NCBI GenBank assembly: GCA_001464895.1 | Contig: LNEE01000032.1 | Coordinates: 1 to 64,000 of the forward strand | Direction of reading: 5' to 3' | DNA: 64,000 nucleotides | Source of the DNA: Betaproteobacteria bacterium Ga0077532 | Lineage (GTDB): Bacteria; Pseudomonadota; Gammaproteobacteria; Burkholderiales; Ga0077523 | In this document: piece after piece, positions 47,238-57,998 of the stretch | Layout: each line of letters opens with the position of its first letter | Position numbering within the stretch: the stretch's first letter is position 1 | Position numbers and translations under genes: made by a program | The notes under the pieces: model-generated | What the model saw: the letters and a program-made list of their open reading frames with translations, nothing else | Databases searched by the model: none | What the model was told of the DNA's origin: nothing

Positions 47238-47366
47238 TCCCCGGCAGGTTGCCCGGCGACGTCATCGCCGAGGGAACCCGGAGGTAACATCCGACGACCA
47301 AGGAAGACGGGGCCACGCGCGATGCGTTGCCCCGTTCGTATTCCACCGCTCTCCACGGAAGCCCCC

Positions 47367-50015
47367 ATGCGCGACGCCACCCCCCAGCTCATCCAGCTCT
47401 CCGACTACGCCCCGCCCGCCTTCCTCGTCGACACCGTGCATCTGCACGTGGACGTCCGCGACGACCACGCACGGGTGCGCGCCAAGCTCTCCATGCGCCG
47501 CAACCCTGCCGGACGCACGCAGGATGCCCCGCTCGTGCTCGACGGCGACGAACTCTCCCACGAGTCGGCATCGATCGACGGCCGGAAGCTGGAGGCCGAC
47601 GAGATCACCCTCGCGGACGACAGGCTGACCATCCATCGCACGCCGGATGCCTTCACGCTCGAGACCGTGGTGCGCATCGACCCGTTCGGAAATACGAAGC
47701 TGATGGGCTTCTTCAAGTCGAAGGACGGTCTCTTCACGCAGTGCGAATCCGAGGGATTCCGGCGCATCACGTGGTTCCTCGACCGGCCGGATGTGATGGC
47801 GCGATACACGGTGAGCCTCCACGCCGATCGCGCGCGATATCCGGTGCTGCTCTCGAACGGCAACCTGGTGGCCCAGGGCGACGAGCCGGGCGGCCGTCAC
47901 TACGCCCGCTGGGAGGATCCCTTCCCCAAGCCTTCGTATCTCTTCGCGATGGTGGCGGCGAAGCTCGAGGTCCTGGAGGATCGGTTCGTCACCGCATCGG
48001 GCCGCGACGCGCTGCTTCAGGTTTACGTGGAGCCCGGCAAGCTCGACCAGGCGGGCTTCGCGATGGACAGCCTGAAGCGTTCGATGCGGTGGGACGAGAA
48101 GGTCTTCGGGCTCGAACTCGATCTCGAGCGCTTCATGATCGTCGCGGTGGGCGACTTCAACATGGGTGCGATGGAGAACAAGGGGCTCAACATCTTCAAC
48201 ACGAAGTACGTGCTGGCCCGCGCCGACACCGCGACGGACGCCGACTTCCTGAACGTCGACCGCGTGGTGGCCCACGAGTACTTCCACAACTGGACCGGCA
48301 ACCGCGTGACCTGCCGCGACTGGTTCCAGCTCTCGCTGAAGGAAGGCCTCACGGTGTTCCGCGACCAGGAGTACGGCGCCGACACGTACTCGCGCCCGGT
48401 GCAGCGCATCCAGGAGGTGCGCGGCCTGCGGGCCATGCAGTTCCCCGAGGATGCAGGCCCGATGGCGCACCCCATCCGTCCGCAGGCGTACATGGAGATC
48501 TCCAACTTCTACACCGCGACCGTGTACGAGAAGGGCGCGGAAGTCGTACGGATGATCCACACGCTGATCGGCGCGGAAGCGTTCCGTCGCGGCATGGATC
48601 TCTACTTCGCGCGACACGACGGGCAGGCGGTCACGTGCGACGAGTTCGTGCAGGCCATGGAAGACGCGAGCGGCACGGATCTCCGCCTGTTCCGTCGCTG
48701 GTACGACCAGGCGGGCACGCCGCGCGTCGAAGCCACGGGCAGCCACGATGCGGCGGCACGCACCTACACGCTGACCCTGCGACAGTCCTGCGCGCCGACA
48801 CCCGGGCAGCCGGAGAAGCGCCCGCTGCACATCCCGTTCGCGGTGGGCCTCGTGGCCGAAGACGGCACCGATGTGCCGCTGCGCCTTGCCGGCGAGCAGG
48901 CTGCGTCGGGCGGCACGCGCGTGCTCTCGCTCACGGAGGCGGAGCAGACGTTCACCTTCGTCGACGTGGCGAGCGCCCCGATGCCGTCGCTGGCGCGCGG
49001 GTTCTCGGCGCCCATCGTTCTCGATTTCGAATACACCGAGGCGCAGCTCACGCATCTCGTCGCGCACGACAGCGATTCGTTCAATCGCTGGGAGGCCGGG
49101 CAGCGGCTCGCGGTGGGGCTCATCCTGCGCGGGGTCGCGGCGCGTCAGGCCGGCGAGGCGTTCTCCGCACCAGAGGCGTTCGTCGCCGCGTTCGGTCGCG
49201 TGCTCGCCGATGCCGCACGGGATCCGGCCTTCGCTGCAGAGGCACTGGCACTGCCTTCGGAGAGCTACGTGGGCGAGCAGATGGCGGTGGTCGACCCCGA
49301 CGCGATCCATGCAGTGCGGGTCGCGCTGCGACGTCAGCTGGCCACCACGCTGCGCAGCGAACTGCTGGCCACCTATCGCGCGATGGCGAACCCGGGGCGC
49401 TTCAGCCCGGACGCGACTGCTGCCGGCAGGCGGGCGCTGCGCAATCTCTGTCTCGGCTATCTGATGGAACTGGAGGACGACGGCGAGATCGTCGCCATCT
49501 GTGCGGCACAGTTCTCGGGTGCCGACAACATGACCGATGCGATGGCCGCGCTGACGGCCCTGGCCAATGCCGACGTACCGCAGCGTGAGGAGGCCCTCGC
49601 GAGTTTCCACGCTCGCTGGCGTGACGAGGCGCTCGTGCTCGACAAGTGGTTCGCGGTGCAGGCGATGTCACGCCTCCCGGGCGCCCTCGGCCGGGTGAAG
49701 GCGCTGATGGCCCATGCGGACTTCGACATCCGGAACCCTAACCGCGCCCGCTCGGTGACCGGGAGCTTCTGCCATTTCAACCCGGTGCACTTCCACGCGG
49801 CCGACGGAAGCGGCTATGGCTTCCTCGCCGACTGCGTGATCCAGCTGGACGCGCTCAACCCGCAGGTGGCCTCGCGCCTCGCGCGTTCGATGGATCGCTG
49901 GAAGAAGTTCGACGGCGTCCGACAGGGCCACGCCCGCGCAGCGCTGGAACGCATACGCGACACCGAAGGCCTGTCGAAGGATGTGACCGAGGTCGTGACG
50001 CGCGCGCTCGCGTGA
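47367..50015 (+). CDS. pepN: Aminopeptidase N
   Basis: The 882-aa M1 zinc peptidase trims amino acids from peptide N-termini. It shows the substrate-binding GAMENKG motif (about 270-276), the zinc site HEYFH at 303-307 in VVAHEYFHNWTGNRV, and KEGLTVFRDQEY with the third ligand. The long C-terminal helical domain ends with RVVTRALA-like text. Length matches the E. coli enzyme (870 aa). The ATG at 47367 is chosen because the family N-terminus (TPQLIQLSDYAPPAFLVD) begins right after it. Repeats start 18 bp after the stop. Confidence 0.94.
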   Translation: MRDATPQLIQLSDYAPPAFLVDTVHLHVDVRDDHARVRAKLSMRRNPAGRTQDAPLVLDGDELSHESASIDGRKLEADEITLADDRLTIHRTPDAFTLETVVRIDPFGNTKLMGFFKSKDGLFTQCESEGFRRITWFLDRPDVMARYTVSLHADRARYPVLLSNGNLVAQGDEPGGRHYARWEDPFPKPSYLFAMVAAKLEVLEDRFVTASGRDALLQVYVEPGKLDQAGFAMDSLKRSMRWDEKVFGLELDLERFMIVAVGDFNMGAMENKGLNIFNTKYVLARADTATDADFLNVDRVVAHEYFHNWTGNRVTCRDWFQLSLKEGLTVFRDQEYGADTYSRPVQRIQEVRGLRAMQFPEDAGPMAHPIRPQAYMEISNFYTATVYEKGAEVVRMIHTLIGAEAFRRGMDLYFARHDGQAVTCDEFVQAMEDASGTDLRLFRRWYDQAGTPRVEATGSHDAAARTYTLTLRQSCAPTPGQPEKRPLHIPFAVGLVAEDGTDVPLRLAGEQAASGGTRVLSLTEAEQTFTFVDVASAPMPSLARGFSAPIVLDFEYTEAQLTHLVAHDSDSFNRWEAGQRLAVGLILRGVAARQAGEAFSAPEAFVAAFGRVLADAARDPAFAAEALALPSESYVGEQMAVVDPDAIHAVRVALRRQLATTLRSELLATYRAMANPGRFSPDATAAGRRALRNLCLGYLMELEDDGEIVAICAAQFSGADNMTDAMAALTALANADVPQREEALASFHARWRDEALVLDKWFAVQAMSRLPGALGRVKALMAHADFDIRNPNRARSVTGSFCHFNPVHFHAADGSGYGFLADCVIQLDALNPQVASRLARSMDRWKKFDGVRQGHARAALERIRDTEGLSKDVTEVVTRALA

Positions 50016-50033
50016 GAGGAACCCACGGCTCCC

Positions 50034-50395
50034 TGTAGGAGGGGCCCATGGCCCCGAAAGCGGTGGGTGCCACGGAAACGCTTCGACCGGAACCGGCGCT
50101 TTCGCGGCCATGGGCCGCTCCTACAAAGGCGATTGCCCATTTCCGCAGCGGTTGGCGCACCACCGCCACTGTAGGAGGGGCCCATGGCCCCGAAAGCGGT
50201 GGATGCAATGGAGACGCTTCAACCGGAACGACCGCTTTCGCGGCCATGGGCCGCTCCTACATAAGCTCGCCCATCGCCACCCCTCGCGGTGTATCCACCG
50301 GGGGATATACAAGGGGCCCTCCCCTTGTTCGTACACCACGCGGTCAAGCCGCCGTGGGCCATCGGCCTGAGAGGCGGCCATGGGCCGCTCCTACA
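50034..50395. repeat. Two REP/BIME-like units and a lone arm
   Basis: Unit A: arms at 50034-50062 (starting TGTAGGAGGGGCCC) and 50097-50125 (ending GCCGCTCCTACA). Unit B: arms at 50170-50198 and 50233-50261. A single arm of the same type is at 50374-50395. The arms in each unit face each other and are about 35 bp apart. The same family occurs at 11306-11418. Both sites lie just after genes, so these are probably mobile-type palindromic elements rather than coding. Confidence 0.82.
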
Positions 50396-50575
50396 GAAAG
50401 CGTGTTCCGAACCCACGGCAGGCGGCGGATCAACGGGGGGATATACAAGGGGCCCTCCCCTTGTTGGTACGCCCTGCGGCCATGCCGCTGCGGGCCGTCA
50501 GGCCCGAGACGCGGCCCTCCCCTTGTTCGTACACCACGCGGCCAAGCCGCCGCGGGCAGTCGGCCCGAGAGGCGG
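50300..50575. repeat. Second intergenic repeat family, three copies
   Basis: Copies lie at 50300-50377, 50436-50514 and 50515-50575 (the last lacks its first 18 bases or so). Each holds the hairpin ACAAGGGG-CCCT-CCCCTTGT (complete in the first two), then TTCGTACACCACGCGG-like text and a second stem GCGGC-CAA-GCCGC. The final copy abuts the stop codon of the receiver gene on the minus strand (50576). No coding frame is supported. This region, with the REP units, fills the whole gap from pepN to the receiver gene. Confidence 0.75.
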
Positions 50576-51328
50576 TCAGTACGCAGCGGCCGCCGCCACG
50601 TAGCGCTGGATCGCGTCGTCGAGCTTGCGGTCGGACACCGGCTTGGCAAGGAACGCATCGCAGCCCGCCATCGTGGCGCGGACACGATCGAACTGCTCGG
50701 TGCTGCTGCTCGCGATGATCACCGCAGTGGGTTGGCGTCCCTTGCGCGACTTGATCGCCTTGCACAGGCTCAGGCTCTCGGTGCCGCGGGAGTCGCCGTC
50801 GATGATCACACAGGGGTAGTGGCCATTGGCGAACCGCGCCAGGGCCGCGTCGACATCCGGGACATCCTCGATGGCGACCGAATGCCGGGATAGGCGATCG
50901 AACACCTGGGCGTTGAAGCCCCGGTCGCTGCCGACGATCAGGATGGTGTCCGGCTCGGTGCGCCTCGCTGCACGGGGTATCAGCGGCAGCGGCTCCGGCG
51001 CGGGCGGCATCGTGGCCCGGATGGCGTGATCGAAGGCGACGATCACGTTGGCCCACTGCAGCGGTCGCGGGAGGAGGGGCCACCCGGTGCCATGATCCGA
51101 CGCCCCCACGAGGACCACCGGCAACCGCCCATCCGCATTGCGCCGGAGGAGTTCGGCAACCGCGGAGGCATCGTCGGCATCGGCCAGGAAGAGATCGGGC
51201 TGGGTGGCAGGGTCAGTGTGGCGAACGAACCGCGGGATCCGCTTCGCCGCGAGGCCGAAGATGCTGCCCAGCACGAGGAGTTCTGTCGCGTTGAATCCGA
51301 CGACGGCGACGGTACGGCTATCCTGCAT
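50576..51328 (-). CDS. Two-domain response regulator, receiver type
   Basis: The 250-aa protein has a C-terminal receiver domain (about 127-245) with a phosphoacceptor Asp in CVIIDGDSRGTESL, the signalling Ser in VIIASSSTE and the lysine in FLAKPVSD. The usual acidic pair after strand 1 is reduced (ILIVGSD), so phosphorylation may be altered. Residues 1-115 look like a degenerate receiver without catalytic residues. No output domain follows. The gene starts 11 bp inside the end of the kinase gene upstream, so the two are co-translated and the kinase may act on it. Confidence 0.75.
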   Translation of the reverse strand: MQDSRTVAVVGFNATELLVLGSIFGLAAKRIPRFVRHTDPATQPDLFLADADDASAVAELLRRNADGRLPVVLVGASDHGTGWPLLPRPLQWANVIVAFDHAIRATMPPAPEPLPLIPRAARRTEPDTILIVGSDRGFNAQVFDRLSRHSVAIEDVPDVDAALARFANGHYPCVIIDGDSRGTESLSLCKAIKSRKGRQPTAVIIASSSTEQFDRVRATMAGCDAFLAKPVSDRKLDDAIQRYVAAAAAY

Positions 51329-52604
51329 CTGCGTGACTCCAAGGATGTTCGGTGGCGCTGCTGCCAGGCGACGATGTCTGCAGCTCCGTCACAGCCTGGA
51401 GCACAGCGGTGATGAGGCTATCGGCGCCGGCGAACCGATCTTCAGGCCGCTTCGCCAACAGACCATCGACCAGCGTCTGGGCCCAGCCGAGCCCCGGGGG
51501 CAGGCGCGGCACCGGCGCGTGCAAGTGCAGATCCATCACTTCGAGCGGGCCGGACCCCTCGAACGGTTTTCGGCCGGTCAGCATTTCGTGAAACAGGACG
51601 CCGAGTGCGTAGAGGTCGCTGCGAAGATCGACACGGCCGCTGCCGATCGTCTCGGGCGCCAGGTAGGCGGCCGTACCCACGAGATGTCCAGGACCCGACC
51701 GCGAGAGATCAACCCCTTTCTTCCGTGCGATGCCGAAGTCGGCGAGCACGAACGTGCCGTCGGCGCGGCGCAGGACGTTGGCCGGCTTCAGATCCCTGTG
51801 CACCATGCCGGCCCGATGGATGGCACCCAGGGCTTCTGCGATCTGCAGCACGATCTCGACAACGTAGGGGGGAGACAACGGCTGCCCGAGCAGGGCGGTG
51901 AGCTCACCGCCGGGCAGGTACTCCATGGCGATGTAGGCGTGCCATTCGGTGAAGCCCTGCTCGTGGATGCGCACGATGCCGGGGTGGCGCAGCTGGGACA
52001 GCAGTGCTGCCTCGTTGATGAGTCGCTGCACGAGCACACCACCGTCGTGCTCGCTGATGGGCAGGAGCTTGAGCACGCGGGTCTCGCCGGTCGCCTCGTG
52101 CGCCGCAAGGTAGACGAGCGACATGCCGCCACGGCCGATGAGTTTCAGGATCCGGTACCCCGCGATGGCGACGCCGGGCAGCTCCGCGTCTGCGGTCACG
52201 CCATCGGCGGCGCCTTCGGTCGGACGGGGCGACGTGCGCGTTGCGACGAACGTCTCCGGCGCGGGGTCGAGGATCTTCCGGATCGCGTCCAGCAGCAGAT
52301 CGGCGGAGACACCTTCGGGCAGGACACGATCCGCCACCCCGACCCATGCGACCCAGCGCACGGCCGGGGCCAGCACCACGAGACCGCCGGCGTGCGGTGC
52401 GGACCGGAGCCGCCGGACCGCCCCAGGATCGACGGGCGACTCGGCGTGATCGCGCACGACGATGACAACCGGAGCGCTCACCGCCGTCTGCCGCATCCGC
52501 GCGGCGTCTCCGGCCGTCCGGACGGCGTGACCTGCGCCGCTCAGGAGGCGACTGGTGCGTCGGGCCGTGGTGACCGAAGAATCGAGAAGGAGGATCGAAG
52601 CCAT
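51318..52604 (-). CDS. Ser/Thr protein kinase with N-terminal receiver-like domain
   Basis: The 428-aa protein has a Hanks-type kinase domain (about 149-405): glycine loop GRGGMSLVY at 157-165, catalytic lysine Lys179 in TRVLKLLP, HRDLKPAN at 259-266, DFG at 279-281 and GTAAYLAPE. The N-terminal 115 residues fold like a receiver (ILLLDSS, VVIVVRDH, LPEGVS), but the conserved Asp and Lys pattern is lost. It has no membrane segment, so it is cytosolic. It is paired by overlapping reading frames with the receiver protein downstream, suggesting a two-protein switch. Confidence 0.83.
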   Translation of the reverse strand: MASILLLDSSVTTARRTSRLLSGAGHAVRTAGDAARMRQTAVSAPVVIVVRDHAESPVDPGAVRRLRSAPHAGGLVVLAPAVRWVAWVGVADRVLPEGVSADLLLDAIRKILDPAPETFVATRTSPRPTEGAADGVTADAELPGVAIAGYRILKLIGRGGMSLVYLAAHEATGETRVLKLLPISEHDGGVLVQRLINEAALLSQLRHPGIVRIHEQGFTEWHAYIAMEYLPGGELTALLGQPLSPPYVVEIVLQIAEALGAIHRAGMVHRDLKPANVLRRADGTFVLADFGIARKKGVDLSRSGPGHLVGTAAYLAPETIGSGRVDLRSDLYALGVLFHEMLTGRKPFEGSGPLEVMDLHLHAPVPRLPPGLGWAQTLVDGLLAKRPEDRFAGADSLITAVLQAVTELQTSSPGSSATEHPWSHADAG

Positions 52605-52748
52605 CGAATGTTGCCGCCGCAGACACGAAGGTGCCGGCCCGTTGGCGTTCGATCGGTATCGACGATCCCCTCTGCTACTTGAGCGGCGCCCGCCCCGGCA
52701 GGAATGCTCCGATGCTCCGGCGCCCGCCGCCGCGATTCCGACGGCGGG

Positions 52749-53906
52749 TCAGATCAGCGCCGTCGACTGCTGCTCGCCGCGTTCGAACACCACGTGCGCC
52801 CGCCCGACGATGAGCGGATCGAGCGCGCCGATCTGCGCCGGATCCTTACTCGTGTAGGGGAGCCTGTGCAGGACGTAGCGCATGGCGTTGAGGCGCGCCC
52901 TCTTCTTGCAGTCCGACTTGATGACGGTCCACGGCGCATCGGCCGTGTCCGCGTGAAAGAACATCGCCTCCTTCGCGCGCGTGTAGTCGTCCCACTTGTC
53001 GAGCGACGCCAGATCGATGGGCGAGAGCTTCCACTGCTTGAGCGGGTGGACTTCGCGTTCGCCGAAGCGCCGACGCTGCTCCTTGCGGCTGACGGAGAAC
53101 CAGAACTTGATGAGGTGGATGCCGCTTCGCACGAGGTTCCGCTCGAACTCCGGCGCCTGCCGCATGAACTCGTCGTACTCCGCGGGGGTGCAGAAACCCA
53201 TGACGCGCTCGACGCCGGCGCGGTTGTACCAGGACCGATCGAACAGCACGATCTCGCCGGAACTCGGGAGATGCCCGGCATAGCGCTGGAAGTACCACTG
53301 TCCGCGCTCCTGGTCGGTCGGCTTCTCCAGGGCGACCACCCGCGCGCCGCGCGGATTGAGGTGCTCCATGAAGCGCTTGATGGCGCCGCCCTTGCCCGCA
53401 GCATCGCGCCCCTCGAAGAGGATCACGACGCGTTGCCCGGTCTCCTTCACCCACGCCTGCAGCTTGAGCAGTTCCACCTGCAGCCGGTACTTCTGCTTCT
53501 CGTAGGTGCGGCGCTGCATGAGGTTGCGATACGGATACCCGCCCTTGCGCCAGTCCTCGGCGAGTTCCTCGTCGGGATTGGTGACCGATGCGTCGGTGCC
53601 GCCGGTCTTTCGGAGCAGGGCCTCCCGGAGCGTACCGATCTCGTCGGGCGAGGCACCGGCCAACAGGCCTTCCAGTTCGGACAACCGCTGCGATGGTTCG
53701 GACTGCGCGAGGATGTCCTGCACCGCCTCGATCTGCGCCATCTCGGCGGCCTGCACGGCTTCGGAGACGGTGAACCGCTCGATGGTCCGGCCGGTCCGTG
53801 CGGGGGTGATGTCACCGGCGGTGGAGCGGCGGGACTTGCGGGAGCGGGCGCCGGTCCCGGTGGGAGCGATACCGGGGTCGGCGCGGCGACGCGCGGGCTT
53901 TTCCAT
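52749..53906 (-). CDS. ppk2: Polyphosphate kinase 2
   Basis: The 385-aa enzyme moves phosphate between polyphosphate and nucleoside (di)phosphates. It shows Walker A FEGRDAAGKGG (about 164-174), the FDRSWYNRAGVERVMGF Walker B/lid region, and the SVSRKEQRRRF helix. The conserved core starts near residue 115; residues 1-110 are an extra, basic, low-complexity N-terminus with ARTGRTIERFTV, often absent from short PPK2s. It is monocistronic here: 52605-52748 upstream of the kinase operon and 53907-53995 hold no gene. Confidence 0.92.
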   Translation of the reverse strand: MEKPARRRADPGIAPTGTGARSRKSRRSTAGDITPARTGRTIERFTVSEAVQAAEMAQIEAVQDILAQSEPSQRLSELEGLLAGASPDEIGTLREALLRKTGGTDASVTNPDEELAEDWRKGGYPYRNLMQRRTYEKQKYRLQVELLKLQAWVKETGQRVVILFEGRDAAGKGGAIKRFMEHLNPRGARVVALEKPTDQERGQWYFQRYAGHLPSSGEIVLFDRSWYNRAGVERVMGFCTPAEYDEFMRQAPEFERNLVRSGIHLIKFWFSVSRKEQRRRFGEREVHPLKQWKLSPIDLASLDKWDDYTRAKEAMFFHADTADAPWTVIKSDCKKRARLNAMRYVLHRLPYTSKDPAQIGALDPLIVGRAHVVFERGEQQSTALI

Positions 53907-53995
53907 GGAGTCCTCCTTGGTCCGAAAAGACCTCCATGGTGAGCGCGCCCCGACAAGTGATTCTGATGCAGGTCAATAGCGCACCGCCCCGGGCG

Positions 53996-55138
53996 CTACT
54001 TCACGTCGGCCGTGAACTCGATGTGCCGCATGAACGTGAGCGTGCCCTTGTCGTTGCGCACGATGCTGTACCCGTGGAGTCCGTCACCGTTCGCATCGAA
54101 CGCGTACTCGCCCGCGATGCCCTTCAGACCGCGGGTCGAGAGGATCGCCTTGCGGACTGCAGCGGAATCGGTGCTGCCGGCCTTCTCGATCGCGTGCTTG
54201 AGCAGATGCATGCCGGCGTACGACCACGCGGAGTAGAGGTCGGGATTCGCGCCGTGCTTCGCCTTGAACTTCGCGGCGAACGCCTTCGACTCCTTGTGGG
54301 CCTCGGGAAAGAAATCGGTGACCACGTAGGTTCCCCAGAGGGCATCGCCGGCGAGCTTCAGCGCGGTCTCGGTGGCGAGTGAGGTGGAACCGACCCACTC
54401 GACGTTGACGCCGAGCTGCCGGAGCTGTCGCGCGAAGATGCCGACGTCCGCGGAGCCCGTCATGTACGTGCCGATGATGTCGGCGCCCGATTTCTTCAGA
54501 CCGAGGACGACGGCCGTGAAGTCCTGCTGGTTGCTCGTGTAGCCCTGGGTGAGCACGGGCTCGATGCCCTGCGCCTTGAGGGCGTCCGTGAGTGCGATGC
54601 GGCCGTTGGCGCCGAAGGTATCGGTGGCGTGGATGATGGCCCACTTCGTCCTGCCGAGCGTCTTCGTGCCGAACTCGGCCATGACCCGCGACGAGTACAG
54701 ATCGTTGGGGCGCACGCGGAAGATCCAGGGATTGTTGACGCGCGTGAGGCTGGGGTCGCTGCCACCGATCACGGCGGGCAGTTTCGCCTTCGCGATGGTC
54801 GGTGACGCGGCCTGCACCTGGGTGCTGCGCAACGGGCCGATGACGGCGACGACCTTCTGATCGACGAGCTTGGTGTAGGCGAGCACGGTCCCGGGGTTCG
54901 TGCTCTGGTTGTCCTCGATGATCAGTTCGACGGGACGACCGAGAATGCCCCCGGCACCGTTGATCTCCTCGAGCGCGAGCTGGACGCCGCGCAGCGTCAA
55001 CACGCCGGCCTCGGCCTGCGGGCCGGTAGTCTCGTCCACGAGTCCGATGCGGATCGGCTCCGCCGCGACCGCCACGCCTGTGCTGCTCGCGAGTGCGAGC
55101 AGGACCGCGATCCAATGCCTGATCCGATGCAGATTCAT
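53996..55138 (-). CDS. Branched-chain amino acid-type ABC transporter substrate-binding protein
   Basis: The 380-aa periplasmic binding protein has a signal peptide (cleavage after AVAA near 26) and the Leu/Ile/Val-binding pattern: IRIGLVDETTGPQAEAGVLTLRGVQLALEEIN, GPLRSTQVQAASPTIAKAKLP, NDLYSSRVMAEFG and WAIIHATDTFGANGR. It is an orphan: no livHMGF genes adjoin it. GGAGGAG lies ten bases before the ATG at 55138. Many such orphan binding proteins in Betaproteobacteria bind aromatic or other acids rather than leucine. Confidence 0.9.
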   Translation of the reverse strand: MNLHRIRHWIAVLLALASSTGVAVAAEPIRIGLVDETTGPQAEAGVLTLRGVQLALEEINGAGGILGRPVELIIEDNQSTNPGTVLAYTKLVDQKVVAVIGPLRSTQVQAASPTIAKAKLPAVIGGSDPSLTRVNNPWIFRVRPNDLYSSRVMAEFGTKTLGRTKWAIIHATDTFGANGRIALTDALKAQGIEPVLTQGYTSNQQDFTAVVLGLKKSGADIIGTYMTGSADVGIFARQLRQLGVNVEWVGSTSLATETALKLAGDALWGTYVVTDFFPEAHKESKAFAAKFKAKHGANPDLYSAWSYAGMHLLKHAIEKAGSTDSAAVRKAILSTRGLKGIAGEYAFDANGDGLHGYSIVRNDKGTLTFMRHIEFTADVK

Positions 55139-55308
55139 CTTCCATCTCCTCCGTGGACGCGTGGGCGGGTCCGTCGCCATCGACTGGACGGGACCATTCT
55201 GGTTGTCTGGAACGCCCCTGTACGCTCGAAGCGACCCGGGCAGAGCTTACCGTCGGAGGGGCGGCGTGGGGATCGGCAGGGAACGACGGCTCGGAAATCC
55301 GGCGCCGC

Positions 55309-56438
55309 TCACAGCAGGACCAGATTGTCCCGGTGGATCAGCTCGGGCTCGTCCACATAGCCCAGGCGTGCCTCGATCTCGGCACTGGGGGTGCGCAGGA
55401 TGCGACGGGTCTCGGCGGCGCTGTAGTTGACGAGGCCGCGGGCGATCTCGCGCCCGTCGCCGTCGCCGTCGACGCAGGCAACCACCTCGCCGCGCTCGAA
55501 GTCCCCCTGGACCTCCTGGACGCCGATCGGCAGGAGGCTCTTGCCGTCGGCCGTCAGCGCGCGGACGGCGCCGGCGTCGAGGAAGAGCTTGCCGCGGAGC
55601 TGGAGATGGTCGGCCAGCCACTGCTTGCGGGCGGCAAGCGTGGGGGTCTCGGCGACGAGCTGGGAGCCGATGCGCTCACCGGCGGCGAGGCGCACGAGCA
55701 CCTGTGGCTCGCGGCCGGAGGCGATGACCGTGTGCGCGCCGCTACGGGCAGCGCGCTTGGCGGCCAGGATCTTGGTCAGCATGCCGCCGGAGCCGATCGA
55801 GGACCCGGCGCCGCCCGCCATGGCCTCGAGCGCGGGATCCCCGGCGCGCGCATCCTGCACGAGGGTGGCCGAAGGATCCTTCCGCGGATCTGCGGTGTAG
55901 AGGCCGGGCTGGTCGGTGAGGATGATCAGCACCTCGGCCTCCACGAGATTCGTGACGAGCGAGCCGAGCGTGTCGTTGTCGCCGAAGCGGATCTCGTCGG
56001 TGGCGACGGTGTCGTTCTCGTTGATGATCGGGATGATGGCCAGCGACAACAGCGTGCGCAGCGTCGACCGTGCATTGAGGTAGCGGCTGCGGTCTGCGAG
56101 GTCTTCGTGGGTCAGCAGGATCTGGGCGGTCTGCAGCTCATGCTTGCGGAAGCAGGTCTCGTACGCCTGGACGAGCCCCATCTGGCCGACCGCTGCGGCA
56201 GCCTGGAGATCGTGGAGAGCCTTCGGTCGGCGCTTCCACCCGAGGCGCTGCATGCCCTCGGCAACCGCCCCGCTGGAGACCAGCAGCACCTGCTTTCCGC
56301 TGCGGGCCAGCGCGGAGATCTGCTCGGCCCACTGAGCCAGCGCTGCCTGATCGAGACCTTGCCCCCCATTGGTGACCAGACTGGAGCCCACTTTCACCAC
56401 GAGGCGCGACGCCTCGCGCACCACGGAGACCGGGTCCA

Positions 56439-56439
<1 letters not shown>
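55309..56439 (-). CDS. proB: Glutamate 5-kinase
   Basis: The 376-aa enzyme phosphorylates glutamate in proline synthesis. The amino-acid kinase domain shows VVKVGSSLV (about 14-22), [29 protein letters not shown] (about 140-159) and a C-terminal PUA domain (about 275-355). It is fed back by proline in the family. The ATG at 56439 overlaps the stop of obgE by 4 bp (ATGA), as in the conserved rplU-rpmA-obgE-proB order. Confidence 0.96.
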
Positions 56440-57697
<1,258 letters not shown>

Positions 57698-57719
57698 GTG
57701 CCTGGAGGGGCGCTTCGCG

Positions 57720-57986
57720 TCAGGCAGCGGCGACCGGCGTGATGCTGACCGTCTTGCGCTTGAGCGGGCCCTTCACGGCGAACTCGACGTGACCGTCGAT
57801 CTTGGCGAACAGCGTGTGGTCCTTGCCGAGACCGACGTTGACGCCAGGGTGCACCTGCGTGCCACGTTGACGGACGATGATGTTGCCCGCGAGGACGAAC
57901 TGGCCGCCGAAGCGCTTCACGCCCAGTCGCTTCGACTCGGAGTCACGACCGTTGCGTGAACTTCCGCCTGCTTTCTTGTGTGCCAT
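57720..57986 (-). CDS. rpmA: Ribosomal protein L27
   Basis: The 88-aa protein is of normal length for L27, with [20 protein letters not shown] at the N-terminus reaching toward the peptidyl-transferase centre, and the core [20 protein letters not shown] followed by [20 protein letters not shown]. It belongs to the 50S subunit. It is 12 bp downstream of rplU and is followed by a stem-loop. Confidence 0.97.
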   Translation of the reverse strand: MAHKKAGGSSRNGRDSESKRLGVKRFGGQFVLAGNIIVRQRGTQVHPGVNVGLGKDHTLFAKIDGHVEFAVKGPLKRKTVSITPVAAA

Positions 57987-57998
57987 GGCTTGCTCTCC

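Noticed and set aside
52603-52748. A short gene between the kinase and ppk2
   Set aside because: No frame has a ribosome site or protein pattern; it looks like a promoter or spacer.
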